64,000 bases of DNA from Dysgonomonas mossii DSM 22836 (lineage in GTDB: Bacteria > Bacteroidota > Bacteroidia > Bacteroidales > Dysgonomonadaceae): contig NZ_GL892007.1 of NCBI RefSeq assembly GCF_000213575.1, positions 186,001 to 250,000 on the forward strand. Direction: 5' to 3'. The first letter of the stretch is position 1; each line of letters starts with the position of its first letter. The position numbers and the translations under genes are program-made. The notes under the pieces are model-generated. The model saw only the letters and a program-made list of their open reading frames with translations. It made no database searches and was not told the origin of the DNA. Positions 51,777 to 62,130 of the stretch are shown one piece after another.

Positions 51777-53582
51777 TTACCAGCCTTGATTCTGCTGTAG
51801 GTTACTCCATTTAATCACTTCACCATAAGGTACAGGCCCATGATACATATAATCTTTGTAGCTTCTTGCTTCTACAGGAATTACCTTATATACCAAAGCT
51901 CCATCGACTTTATCTATTTGCATGCCTTTAGCACCCTCATTCAGGTTGGCTTTCCAACGACGCAAATCCCAAAAACGTCGGTTTTCGAAACAAAGTTCAA
52001 TACGACGCTCATTACGTATCAGCTCACGCATTTTATCTTTATCGTTTTTAATGCTTTCAAGATAAGGGTCTCCTCCATTAGAACCTACGCCAGCACGAGC
52101 GCGGATAGCCTTGATTACATCGTAAGCACTGTATGAATGTCCGTTGCCATTAGTGGGGCCCCAAGCTTCATTTGCTGCCTCAGCATAAGCTAAGAATATT
52201 TCAGTAAATCGTATGCGTACGGGATAATGGTATTGTGCCGTATTATATGTCGGATCTGGATTACAATCGTCACGCAATAGTTTTCTCAAATAATAGCCGG
52301 TACGTGTAGATGTACTTTCTTTATTTAATGCATCGTCATTAGTACCGTATGTTCCGGTTACAATTTTCTTTGAATTTGTTCCATACGTAGTTTCGTTATA
52401 CAATACATAAGCTGTCAAACGTGGATCTCTGTTGGTGTATGGATCATTTGAAGAATACCCACTTGCTGGGTCAGATATTGGATATCCGCTTGCCATAGGA
52501 AATGCATCTACTAAATTTTGAGTTGGATTTATACGTCCACTTCCATAAAGCGATGGTGGGTAATTACTCTTCTCTTGCGAAAGCCCCATTGCATAGTCTT
52601 CGGTACTATTATCTTTGTCTCCTCGCCATAGAATCTCTTTAGGAACAGCACCTGATCCCAATGAGTTGATTTCAGTTTTGTTCATATACCATGTCCATCC
52701 TGTTGGATCTATTCCGCCTAGGCCGTTTATACGATCAAGTACGATAGCTGCATTGTCTGCAGCGTTAGCCCACGTCACGGTTGTACCTGTGTTGTATGCA
52801 GGACTTGCTGCAAGTAAAGCCGCTTGTGCTCTGATAGCCTCTGCTATACGAGCGGTAAGGCGACCTCGTATATGAGTACCATTTACCCGGTTATAATCAC
52901 TGGCATTGGTTACACCGATTGCTTTATATTTAGCCGGGATATTAGCATCACTGATGTCATTGTAATCAAGAGGTAAGTATTCTGTCGCTTTTTCTACATC
53001 ACTAAAAATTTGATCTATACAAGCCTGAAATGTATCTCTTGGCACACTGAAATCTGTACTCATATTATCTACAGTAGTTACATTAGGTATCCCCAATAGT
53101 TTTCCATCTTCAGTCCAACCTCCATGAGCCATCAATAGATAGTACATATTTAATGCACGCAATCCATACGCTTCGCCTTTAAGACGATCACAATACATGA
53201 TATGGACATTCGGATCTTTTGCCCATGCAACTTTGTCGGCATTTTCTAAAAAGATGTTGAGATACTGAATAGCAGCTCTACAGTTCTGCCACTTAGACAT
53301 AGGGTTGTTACTAGCTGTCCATGATCCTGTTGCCATGCTTAAATAGCTACTAGCTTTATCGTTAGTCACTGCATCATCTGTCGCAATGTCTGTTTCAGAT
53401 TTAGTCTGATAGGGAAGCATGGAATAAGCGTATCCTAATATCCCTTGTGCGTATCCCGGTTCATTATACATATCGTCGAGCTCTCTATTGTTCTCCAAAG
53501 CAGGAGAAAACATATCATCACAGGATGTTAAGAAGAGCAAGATAATGACCAGAAATTTTGTTATATTATTTATTGCTTTCAT
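51777..53582 (-). CDS. xusD: SusD-family lipoprotein, XusD-like
   Basis: A 601-residue SusD homologue with lipobox LTSC (Cys21). It shows LNMYYLLMAHGGWT in the helical repeats and the C-terminal signature ELIRNERRIELCFENRRFWDLRRW, ending WSNLQQNQGW. It pairs with the SusC 14 bp upstream (53597-56434) and is the second SusD of the tandem xylan transporter set. The following gene is xusE. Confidence 0.94.
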   Translation of the reverse strand: MKAINNITKFLVIILLFLTSCDDMFSPALENNRELDDMYNEPGYAQGILGYAYSMLPYQTKSETDIATDDAVTNDKASSYLSMATGSWTASNNPMSKWQNCRAAIQYLNIFLENADKVAWAKDPNVHIMYCDRLKGEAYGLRALNMYYLLMAHGGWTEDGKLLGIPNVTTVDNMSTDFSVPRDTFQACIDQIFSDVEKATEYLPLDYNDISDANIPAKYKAIGVTNASDYNRVNGTHIRGRLTARIAEAIRAQAALLAASPAYNTGTTVTWANAADNAAIVLDRINGLGGIDPTGWTWYMNKTEINSLGSGAVPKEILWRGDKDNSTEDYAMGLSQEKSNYPPSLYGSGRINPTQNLVDAFPMASGYPISDPASGYSSNDPYTNRDPRLTAYVLYNETTYGTNSKKIVTGTYGTNDDALNKESTSTRTGYYLRKLLRDDCNPDPTYNTAQYHYPVRIRFTEIFLAYAEAANEAWGPTNGNGHSYSAYDVIKAIRARAGVGSNGGDPYLESIKNDKDKMRELIRNERRIELCFENRRFWDLRRWKANLNEGAKGMQIDKVDGALVYKVIPVEARSYKDYMYHGPVPYGEVIKWSNLQQNQGW

Positions 53583-53596
53583 ACTGTTGTTATTTG

Positions 53597-56434
53597 TTAA
53601 AATGCAGCTTTTATACCTATATTATAAAATCTGGTTTGCGGAGAACTACCTACATTCATTTCCATATGTTTACGTTCCTTAGATATAGTAAGCAAGTTCG
53701 CACCACTTACATACGCCGAAAGTTCGCGAATGAAACTATTTTTCAACAGCTGCTTAGGTAAGTCGTATGTAACCTGTATCTTAGCTAGATCAAAGCGGTT
53801 AGTTTTATACATCCAGAAGTCTGATGTTCGGAAATTATTGCTTCCACTTTCAGTAGTTAAACGAGGGTAAGTTGCGGTTGCTTTTGTTTCCTCTGTCCAT
53901 CGGTCACGAACTACTGCGGAGTATTTACCATCTCCATGAATCCAATAGTAAGAACTATTTTTCAAACTATTCGCACCAAAGCTACCTGTACCTAAAGCAA
54001 AGAATGTAAAATCTGACCATTTAAGTGTCATATTTATACCCAAAGTAAACGGCGCACCATACCAGCCTCCTTTACCCAAATATATGACATCCTGATCATC
54101 GATGACACCATCGCCGTTTTGATCCACATATTTAATATCACCTGGTTTTACAGTTCCTCCAAATTTTTGTTCCGGAGATTTAGTTATCTCATCGTTACTT
54201 TCAAACAGTCCGTCACTTTGTAAGCCCCAAATACCATCAATCGGCTTACCAGTTCTATTCTGATAGTCAAATTCATTTATCTCACTCCGCTTGGTTGCTT
54301 TAGTATCGTAATAAGTACCAGCTACACCTAAAGAGAAGTCTACCTCTTCGATTTTTTTGTTGAAGTTAACATTGAAATCAAATCCTGTACGCTTATTATT
54401 ATTATAGTTCATATATGGGACAAATGACGCTTCGGGATAAGCGGTAGACAAATAATTAGGGAAAAGCGAACTTGGTGTTATTATACTACCTTCCATAGAG
54501 TTTACAAAGAATGATACATCTGCAGTTATCATTTTCTTCCACAAAGAAGTTCTTAGATTCGCTGATATTTCTTTGCGTTTAATAAATGTAAGATCATCAT
54601 TATTTCCACGGAGAGACATTGTATATTTCTCCAAACTACCATCATACCAACTCCAACCGTACGCTTGTGACCAAGCAGACTTGTACATATAATAATTTTG
54701 AATATCAATATCTTGATGCAATATACTTCCTGACACGCTCAACATTAAATCATCTATAATAGACGATCCCGATAGAAAGTTTTCACTGCTCATCCTCCAA
54801 CCTAATGTAAGAGATGGAGAAAATGCATTACGGTGCCCTTCGGCTAACTTTGCTGAGTGTATTACGGCTGACCCAAAATCGGCATAATATTTTTTTTGAT
54901 AATTATAACCTACTTGTAATGCCAAGTTTGCGTTAGAAGTTTTGTGATATTCAGACGATAAGGTTTGCTGGTAGCCCGAAGCTATTAGCATAGCCGACAA
55001 GTTATGATCTTCTGCAAAGGTGTTTACGTAATCGAATTGCCCCGAGAATGCCATAGTTTGATTATCAGCACTTTCACTAATATTCTGTACACCAGACTTC
55101 TTATCATTATTATATTTTGTTAGACCAACAATAACATCCTTTCCATTAAAGTTACCCCAAGTTGGAGCATATACCGAATATGTGTTGTCAAAAGACGTTG
55201 TATAACCTGTAGCATAATCTACGGCGAACTTTGTATGAAACGAAAGTCCTTTTAAGAATCCTTCCAAATCAATATCAACTCCGGTATCAAATTGAAAATG
55301 ACGGCTTGTATATTTGCTACTTCCGGCAGCAAATATATCAGCAAATGCATTCTTTTGATCGATCTGAGATCCTCCTAGAAAATATTTACCATCAATGATA
55401 TTATTGGTATTATTAACCAAATCCCAAGCGGCTAAAGCATTCTGATCAATCATATCTAATGAAATCAATGGTGCTACACGATTGGGACGAAATGTTGATG
55501 CAGCATTCCAATAGTCTCCTTTTGCATTTTTAGCATCATAGAAAGTTGCATTCGCATTAATATATGCACTAATAGCATTACTAATCATAACATCCACATT
55601 ACCACGCACATTTAGACGATTGATACTATTATCTTTCGCTTCACCGATCTTAAACAAATCATCTTGATGGTAATAGCCTACATTACTGTAAAAATGAGCT
55701 CGTTTACTTCCGCCTGTAATTTCTGCTGTAACTTCTGAACGATTAGATACTTTCTTCAAAAACTCAGAAGAATAAAAATCTACATTCGGATAACGATACG
55801 GATTTAAGCCCGAAGCAGAATGATAAATGTCACTTTCGGTATATAAAGCTGATAACCCATCATTAGCTCGAGCTTCATTATAAAGAGTCATATATTCGGC
55901 AGATCCTAAATATTCAGGATAGCTTTTGGATATATGAAAACCCGTGTTGGCTCTTACGCTTATCCTAAGATCTTCGGTCTTACCTCTTTTGGTCGTTATA
56001 TATATAACACCTTTGGCTGCGCGGCTACCATAAAGGACAACGGCCTGCGCTCCTTTTAGGAATGTTATTTGATCAATTTCGCTAGGCAAAACATTGTTGG
56101 CTACACGGGGAATTCCATCAACCAGTACTAAATATCCTGCATTGTCGGAATCCATTCCCCACAGCGAATTTCCATTCCACCCCCCGATATAGGCCTGCAT
56201 ATTATCTAAACTATAGGTGTTATAGTTCTTTTTTGTCAGTTCCTCTACATTAACAACAGATACACCACCCAATAAGTCGCTTTGAGCTACTTTTCGAAAA
56301 GCAATCTGTACCAGCGATTCTTTATCACTTTTGAGTGTGTCCGCCTCATTTTGGTCAAATGTTTGAGCTTTGGTTGCAAATGGGCAGAAGACAAACATGG
56401 CACACAAAATGAATATTGATTGTATATATTTCAT
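53597..56434 (-). CDS. xusC: SusC-like outer membrane transporter lacking the N-terminal beta-sandwich, XusC-like
   Basis: A 945-residue receptor. Signal peptide ends TKAQ. Unlike the other SusC proteins here it goes almost directly to the plug (VSVVNVEELTKKNYNTYSLDNMQAYIGG, YLVLVDGIPR, KGVIYITTKRG), without a carboxypeptidase-D-like domain, and is therefore about 100 residues shorter. The barrel ends with RFYNIGIKAAF. It forms the second SusC/SusD pair of the xylan core, with xusD 14 bp downstream. The short N-terminus may be a real feature of XusC proteins. Confidence 0.93.
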   Translation of the reverse strand: MKYIQSIFILCAMFVFCPFATKAQTFDQNEADTLKSDKESLVQIAFRKVAQSDLLGGVSVVNVEELTKKNYNTYSLDNMQAYIGGWNGNSLWGMDSDNAGYLVLVDGIPRVANNVLPSEIDQITFLKGAQAVVLYGSRAAKGVIYITTKRGKTEDLRISVRANTGFHISKSYPEYLGSAEYMTLYNEARANDGLSALYTESDIYHSASGLNPYRYPNVDFYSSEFLKKVSNRSEVTAEITGGSKRAHFYSNVGYYHQDDLFKIGEAKDNSINRLNVRGNVDVMISNAISAYINANATFYDAKNAKGDYWNAASTFRPNRVAPLISLDMIDQNALAAWDLVNNTNNIIDGKYFLGGSQIDQKNAFADIFAAGSSKYTSRHFQFDTGVDIDLEGFLKGLSFHTKFAVDYATGYTTSFDNTYSVYAPTWGNFNGKDVIVGLTKYNNDKKSGVQNISESADNQTMAFSGQFDYVNTFAEDHNLSAMLIASGYQQTLSSEYHKTSNANLALQVGYNYQKKYYADFGSAVIHSAKLAEGHRNAFSPSLTLGWRMSSENFLSGSSIIDDLMLSVSGSILHQDIDIQNYYMYKSAWSQAYGWSWYDGSLEKYTMSLRGNNDDLTFIKRKEISANLRTSLWKKMITADVSFFVNSMEGSIITPSSLFPNYLSTAYPEASFVPYMNYNNNKRTGFDFNVNFNKKIEEVDFSLGVAGTYYDTKATKRSEINEFDYQNRTGKPIDGIWGLQSDGLFESNDEITKSPEQKFGGTVKPGDIKYVDQNGDGVIDDQDVIYLGKGGWYGAPFTLGINMTLKWSDFTFFALGTGSFGANSLKNSSYYWIHGDGKYSAVVRDRWTEETKATATYPRLTTESGSNNFRTSDFWMYKTNRFDLAKIQVTYDLPKQLLKNSFIRELSAYVSGANLLTISKERKHMEMNVGSSPQTRFYNIGIKAAF

Positions 56435-56477
56435 CTTTTATTCGTTTAAATTACACATTCATTTACTCTATTTGGAT

Positions 56478-58424
56478 TTACCAGCCCGGATTTTGCCCGA
56501 ATTCAGGATATAGATATACATCATTGTCAGGAAGAGGGAACCAATAATGTTTGGTGCCAAATACTCGAGTAAGAATAACTTCTTCTTTGAATTCAGATAC
56601 CCTTGCATCTTTTGGGTCGTTATTCTTGAAAAAGTCATTGTTTTCTACACGCTTAAACTCCTGTGATGTTTTTACTGTATACGGATATTCTGTTAGTAAT
56701 AACCAACGTTGCAAATCATTGAAACGGAATCCTTCAAATGAAAGTTCTACGGCACGCTCTCTACGAATTTCATCTATAAATTTATTTTTACTTGCTGTAT
56801 AAGAGCTACCTACATGTCCTGCCTTTACACGATCTCTTAGTGTGTTGAGTGCACCTTCTGCTGTTTTTGAGAAATTAGAAGATTTGCCACTAGCACCACC
56901 AAATGCAGCACAAGACTCAGCATACATCAAGTAAATATCGGCTAAACGCATATATGGCAAATAGCAGTGATAGTTTCCTCCCCAGTCATAAGTTCTATCA
57001 TATTCGTTACAGGTATGAGGTACCAGCTTTTGGATAAAGTATCCTGTACGGCTAGCATTAGCTACGGGTCTCATTGCACCTCCGGTATAAAGACTACAAT
57101 AACGTAGATATTCCATATCCGCAGGCATAGTGCTATTTACATATTTGAATCCATCAAATACAATATCATGATAGAAGCGAGGATCTCTATTTTTGAATGG
57201 GTAATTAGGATCGAAGCCGGAAGCCGGATCGTCTAAAGGAAGACCATTTTCCATACCATACATATTAACATAGTTCGCTGTTGGTTGGTGGATCACGTTA
57301 TCATGAGCAACCAAACCGCCAACTTTAGGTCCAAATACCTTTGCAGTATTCCAGTTACTGGCATTGAAGTCTGGAGATGGTCCCCTGAAAATCGCTTCAA
57401 CAGATCCCGGCTGTAGCCAGTTTTGACGAGTGGTGTAAAAAATATCCGAGTAGCTAGATGTAGAACCTTCAGCTCTCTCATGATTATAAATATCTTTATA
57501 ATTGAATTGAGCTAATGCATATTGGGTCTGATTACCTTCTACAAGGTTTAACAATTCACCAAAGGCTTCGGCAGCTTTTTTACAATATGCCTCATCATAG
57601 TCATAAGTCTGACCTCCACCTACTTTAGGTCCATTTTTCATCAAAGGACTACCTGCCCAGAGATAATTTTTACCCAAATATCCTAATGCCATTATTTTAT
57701 TAATACGCAATTGGTTTTTACCCACTGTGTTCTTTCCCACGGTTGTATTATCCCAGTCGATAGGCAGTAGATCTGCTGCTTGTCTGAAATCCGCAGCTAC
57801 TTTATCTGCACATTCCTGATAACTCAATCGAGGTAGAGTTAATGTTCCGGTAGCATCTAATACATGGTCTACATAAGGTAATCCTCCAAAGAATGCCATC
57901 AGTTCGAAATGCCACCATGCACGAAAGAAATATAATTGTCCTGCAATCAGATTTTTTTCCTCAGCTGTGGCTGTCGTTAGTTTATCCAGATTAGCCAATC
58001 CTTCATTTGCTTTACTTATACAATACCATGCATGAGGCCATAGCGAATGCTGCTTAGGAGATCCGTCTCCGGTAGCAGTGGAACTACTATTATCTTTGTA
58101 TAGCCAATCACCTGCACTTCTCCAAGCGCGGAAGTTACCAAGATCTACTTGGTGAGTCATACGACTGTCGGCCTCGGGGTTGAAGATTTCATCGTCACCC
58201 CAATTCCAGGAAGGAGCCCAATTACACTTCTGTTTGTCAGGTATGCAATTGTAAATCTCTTCTATATAGCCCTGAAAATTCATGAAGTTCTTAAATGCAT
58301 CGTCTCCTGATAATGTAGAGTCAGGTTCTTTATCCAAATAATCTTCACAAGAAGCTAAACTCGTTCCTAATATTAAGAACAGGATACAACTCTTTAGAAA
58401 AGTTTTATATATATTTTTCATCAT
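56478..58424 (-). CDS. xusB: SusD-family lipoprotein, XusB-like
   Basis: A 648-residue SusD homologue; lipobox LASC (Cys26). It begins EDYLDKEPDSTLSGDDAFKN, has FFRAWWHFELMAFFGGLPYVDHVL in the helical region and the C-terminal RRERAVELSFEGFRFNDLQRW, ending YPEFGQNPGW. It partners the SusC 8 bp upstream. In the known Xus system XusB-type proteins bind xylan. A second ATG lies at 58421. Confidence 0.94.
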   Translation of the reverse strand: MMKNIYKTFLKSCILFLILGTSLASCEDYLDKEPDSTLSGDDAFKNFMNFQGYIEEIYNCIPDKQKCNWAPSWNWGDDEIFNPEADSRMTHQVDLGNFRAWRSAGDWLYKDNSSSTATGDGSPKQHSLWPHAWYCISKANEGLANLDKLTTATAEEKNLIAGQLYFFRAWWHFELMAFFGGLPYVDHVLDATGTLTLPRLSYQECADKVAADFRQAADLLPIDWDNTTVGKNTVGKNQLRINKIMALGYLGKNYLWAGSPLMKNGPKVGGGQTYDYDEAYCKKAAEAFGELLNLVEGNQTQYALAQFNYKDIYNHERAEGSTSSYSDIFYTTRQNWLQPGSVEAIFRGPSPDFNASNWNTAKVFGPKVGGLVAHDNVIHQPTANYVNMYGMENGLPLDDPASGFDPNYPFKNRDPRFYHDIVFDGFKYVNSTMPADMEYLRYCSLYTGGAMRPVANASRTGYFIQKLVPHTCNEYDRTYDWGGNYHCYLPYMRLADIYLMYAESCAAFGGASGKSSNFSKTAEGALNTLRDRVKAGHVGSSYTASKNKFIDEIRRERAVELSFEGFRFNDLQRWLLLTEYPYTVKTSQEFKRVENNDFFKNNDPKDARVSEFKEEVILTRVFGTKHYWFPLPDNDVYLYPEFGQNPGW

Positions 58425-58432
58425 CTTTAATC

Positions 58433-61400
58433 TTATAATGAGAATTTAATACCTAAATTGTAACGTCTCACAGTAGGATAAGCGCCTAAATAACCTGCAC
58501 CGGATAAGTTTGCTTCACGGTCGTCAGGCATTCTTGTCCACAACCAGAGATTATTTCCGTTGAGATATATTTTCATATTTTTCACACCTAATTTCTTAAT
58601 CCAGCCATCAGTAAATGTATAGGCAATCTCAGCATTCTTCAAACGAATATATGATCCGTCATATAAAAACTGAGTACTGGTATTATAGCTCGGACTAGAA
58701 GACCATCGTGGCACTACAACATCGGCCGATGTATTATCTTTCGACCACCATGTTCCGATATCATATACAGTGTTTAGTTTATTACCGAAGCTTGTCAATG
58801 ATACATCACGAGTTACATTTGTCACACCATAGAATTGAACAAAAGCACTAAATCCTTTCCATTCGAAACCAATAGTAGCATTGAATGTATTCTGAGGTGT
58901 ACCGGAATAACCATAAGGAACTAAGTCTTTATTATCAATAACTCCATCTCCGTTAAAATCTATTATGTTATAATCGCCGGGTAATTTTTGCGAATCATTA
59001 GTGTCATGTCGAGTACTTCCATATAATTGGTCATAAGTATTGACATATCCGGCATCAACATAAGAAGTATATTGTCCGATACTATATCCGGCAGCTTTCT
59101 GATAAGCAGGTCTTAACGCTTGATCATCTTTTTCTAATATTTTATTTTTAGAGTGTGTCATGTTGAAATTACCCCAAAGTCTCATGTCGTTAGGGAGTCG
59201 TTTATTAATACGTAATTCCAACTCATACCCATTGGTACGCACTCTACCAATATTCGCTGTAGGAGGCATAGCTCCCAAATATGACGGAGTAGAACGTTGA
59301 TCACCCCATACCAAGATATCTCTACGGTCGTCTCTAAAAACATCTACACTACCAATAAATAATCCGTCCAAAAATGAGTAGTCAGCTCCTATATTAATCT
59401 TCCTTACGGTTTCCCATTTTACATTTTCATTTCCAAGTGCTGATTTTCTGTACCATGTATAAGGACTATTTCCATGATTTAAGTCCATCGCTGTAACCCC
59501 TCCATAAGCCCACTGGGTCATGTAAAGCCAACGTCTGGCCGAATCGAACTTGTCACCACCAAGATTATCATCTCCAATTTCTCCGTATGAAGCTCTGAAC
59601 TTAAGCATATCTAAGAATTTTAATCCTTTCATAAAATTCTCATTGCTTATCATCCATCCTATAGCTCCGGAATTGAAGAATGCAAAACGATTTTCTTTAC
59701 TGAATTTATCAGAGCCATTATAAGCGCCGTTGTATTCTATAAAATATTTGTCTGCGTAATCATAAGTAGCACGGAAAGCCCAGTCTTCACGAAAAATAGG
59801 CATTACACTACCTCTCGCCTCTTCTTGACGACTGAAAACTCCCATAGCTGATATACTATGCGCATCAAGTTTGCGAGCCCAATTCAATTGTGCCTGATAG
59901 TATAAATTACGTAATGTTGCTCCATTATTTACAGATCCTCCTGATGTAGCCCAGTTAACACCTTGCATCCAGTCGAATTTATTATTTCCATCAAAATTCT
60001 GTCTATAAGTCACTTGACCTGTTTCCGGGTCTATCCATTTTCCCTGAGCCGAATTATTTAGATCATTTATTCCTCTTTGGTATTCAACGAAAGTATTATC
60101 CCAAGAAACAACCCCTCTAGCTGACAATCCTTTTGTTATAAAACTCAAGTCTTGTTCTAAAGTAAAGTCCGTATTGATACTAGTTGTTGTTGTTTGCATC
60201 GTACCTCCCAAAGAAAGAACTGCGGCCGAGTTACTCACATTCGAAATATTTGGATAGAATCCCCATGAGCCGTCCGAATATTGAGGAAGGAAAACATCCG
60301 GTGCAATATTATAGGCTCCAGACCATTGTTGAGCAACAGCCCATGTGGAGTTATCGGTTTGTCCCCAAGGTGTTTTTTTGATAGCATTAGAACCTGCTAG
60401 ATTAACCTTAAACAAAGTTGTCTTTGTTATTTGAAAATCCAGATTACTACGAACATTTAGCCTGTCGTATCCATATCCGGCATTGTAATTACGTCCATTA
60501 TCATAAACACGGAAAAGGTCTCCTTCATGCACAAAGTCGGCAGAAGCAAAGTATTTTACAACTTTTGTTCCTCCCGATACATTTATATTTGCATTATAAG
60601 ACATTGCAGTCTTCTTAAATAGAGCATCCTGCCAATCTACATTCGGATAACGTTCTCGTTGCTCTATAGTAGTCTGATTCCGATAGTTGTTGATGAATGC
60701 TTGTGGTCGTATGTAGGCCCATGAATCAGGAGTTAGAGCTAATTCATGTTCGATAGCCGTGTTACGAGCCATTAATGCATCATAAGAATCCAATTTGTTA
60801 GGTAATTTAGACGGAGCTTTTAGTGTGGCGTTGAACCCAACATCTATCTTTGCACTTCCGTCACTACCTCTTTTGGTGGTAATCAGTATAACACCATTCG
60901 CACCTTTCACTCCATAAACAGCTGTAGCAGAAGCATCTTTCAGAACAGACACGCTCTCTACCGAACTAATATCTACCGAACTCATCGGACGTTCGATACC
61001 ATCGACTAATACTAGAGGATCGCTATTGTTCCATGAACTTGCCCCTCGAATTACAATCTTTGGTTCTTCTTCTCCGGGCATCCCTGTACTCTGAGTAGTG
61101 ATTACACCCGGTAAGTTACCTGTCAGAGCAGCTCCAATATCTGAAATACCAGCGGCACGCTCTAAAACTTTACCTGTCGTTTGTGTGATTGCACCTACAA
61201 CACTGGCCTTCTTCTGTTGACCATAACCTACCACAACTACTTCACTTAAGATCTCTTCATTTTCGGACATAACCACTCTTACATTCTGTTTGCCTTGTAT
61301 GTTTATGTCCTGTGTTGTCATTCCTACGTAAGTGGCTACGATAGTCTTTGTTCCGGCTGGAACAGTTAATGAAAAATTTCCATCAAAATCTGTTACAGTT

Positions 61401-61576
61401 CCTACTGATGTATTGCCCTTTAAAGTAATATTAACTCCTGTAAGAGGCTCATCATTTTTGTCTACGACATTTCCCGTAATAACAGTTCCTTTCTGCGCGT
61501 ATGCTGCAAAGCAAATAAATAGCAGGAGTAAACTTATGCAGGGAATTTTCCAAGCTCGTTTTGTTTTATTATTCAT
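58433..61576 (-). CDS. xusA: SusC-like outer membrane transporter, XusA-like
   Basis: A 1047-residue receptor. Signal peptide ends AYAQ; carboxypeptidase-D-like domain (VITGNVVDKNDEPLTGVNIT, about 32-110); plug with VVVGYGQQKK, LVLVDGIERPMSS and GVILITTKRG; long barrel ending RRYNLGIKFSL. There is no STN domain, so control by a hybrid two-component sensor rather than FecR/ECF would be expected; no such gene is in the window. It is the first gene of the xylan operon, which runs from 61576 to 48463 with gaps of 8-43 bp. Confidence 0.96.
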   Translation of the reverse strand: MNNKTKRAWKIPCISLLLLFICFAAYAQKGTVITGNVVDKNDEPLTGVNITLKGNTSVGTVTDFDGNFSLTVPAGTKTIVATYVGMTTQDINIQGKQNVRVVMSENEEILSEVVVVGYGQQKKASVVGAITQTTGKVLERAAGISDIGAALTGNLPGVITTQSTGMPGEEEPKIVIRGASSWNNSDPLVLVDGIERPMSSVDISSVESVSVLKDASATAVYGVKGANGVILITTKRGSDGSAKIDVGFNATLKAPSKLPNKLDSYDALMARNTAIEHELALTPDSWAYIRPQAFINNYRNQTTIEQRERYPNVDWQDALFKKTAMSYNANINVSGGTKVVKYFASADFVHEGDLFRVYDNGRNYNAGYGYDRLNVRSNLDFQITKTTLFKVNLAGSNAIKKTPWGQTDNSTWAVAQQWSGAYNIAPDVFLPQYSDGSWGFYPNISNVSNSAAVLSLGGTMQTTTTSINTDFTLEQDLSFITKGLSARGVVSWDNTFVEYQRGINDLNNSAQGKWIDPETGQVTYRQNFDGNNKFDWMQGVNWATSGGSVNNGATLRNLYYQAQLNWARKLDAHSISAMGVFSRQEEARGSVMPIFREDWAFRATYDYADKYFIEYNGAYNGSDKFSKENRFAFFNSGAIGWMISNENFMKGLKFLDMLKFRASYGEIGDDNLGGDKFDSARRWLYMTQWAYGGVTAMDLNHGNSPYTWYRKSALGNENVKWETVRKINIGADYSFLDGLFIGSVDVFRDDRRDILVWGDQRSTPSYLGAMPPTANIGRVRTNGYELELRINKRLPNDMRLWGNFNMTHSKNKILEKDDQALRPAYQKAAGYSIGQYTSYVDAGYVNTYDQLYGSTRHDTNDSQKLPGDYNIIDFNGDGVIDNKDLVPYGYSGTPQNTFNATIGFEWKGFSAFVQFYGVTNVTRDVSLTSFGNKLNTVYDIGTWWSKDNTSADVVVPRWSSSPSYNTSTQFLYDGSYIRLKNAEIAYTFTDGWIKKLGVKNMKIYLNGNNLWLWTRMPDDREANLSGAGYLGAYPTVRRYNLGIKFSL

Positions 61577-62130
61577 TACTATTAGTTTAATATGATTAAC
61601 AATTTTAATTTATCATAATATGATCGATTCTTAATATCAATCTAATAGGATTATAAAAGTTAGCTGTCATCAATATTAGTTTTCATGGATTAAAAATTAA
61701 ATAATAAGTGAATGCCTATTATTAAAAAACACATTAGCATACTCTCATCGAGAATTTGTCAAATCAGCATTTAGATCTAGGGGGTTATTGATCATAGAAA
61801 ACATAACATAGAGTATTGTCTAGCTACATTTTCTTCAATTTATTGGTATTTTTAAAAAATAGTATTTTTTCTCATATAGTATTACAATTTAAGGTGATTT
61901 TAAGTGTATTATTTACAATTATTATCTCAGACAGTATTTTTTATCACCACAGTTTTGGTTTTCGTTTTCTGTTTTTTCTAATAGTATTTGCTGTAGTAAA
62001 ATGCCTGGGAAGATGGTATTAAATTTTTCAGGTAACTGTCGACGTAGTGAATAATATATTCCTAAATATATAATTTAGTCTAATTTCTCCACTACGTCAA
62101 AAAAAAGTTTATATGCAAATAAGCAAAAGC
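61577..62130 (-). promoter_or_regulatory. Leader/promoter region of the xylan operon
   Basis: This 554-bp gap holds no credible gene. It must contain the xusA promoter, but I find no clean TAnnTTTG on the minus strand. Features seen: ATAATA/TATTATT flanking AGTGAATGCC near 61705-61725, and the inverted repeat GACGTAGTG (62041-62049) and CACTACGTC (62090-62098). A smaller hairpin, ATAAGC-AAAA-GCTTAT, lies just past the GH43 stop (about 62117-62132) and might help termination. Confidence 0.4.
62041..62098. repeat. Inverted repeat with 40-bp spacer
   Basis: Perfect 9-bp arms GACGTAGTG (62041-62049) and CACTACGTC (62090-62098). The AT-rich interior holds a smaller dyad (TATATT-CCT-AAATATA). A T-run precedes the hairpin on the minus strand, so it does not fit a minus-strand terminator. 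Function unknown. Confidence 0.5.

Noticed and set aside
61816-62022. Short open frame of 68 codons on the plus strand in the xusA leader
   Set aside because: Composition is that of random AT-rich DNA (runs of F, I, L), no recognisable domain, and it lies across the expected promoter region of the xylan operon.
62041-62098. Invertible promoter like those of Bacteroides capsule loci
   Set aside because: The spacer is only 40 bp, no TAnnTTTG element lies inside in either orientation, and no invertase gene is in the window. Kept only as an unexplained repeat.
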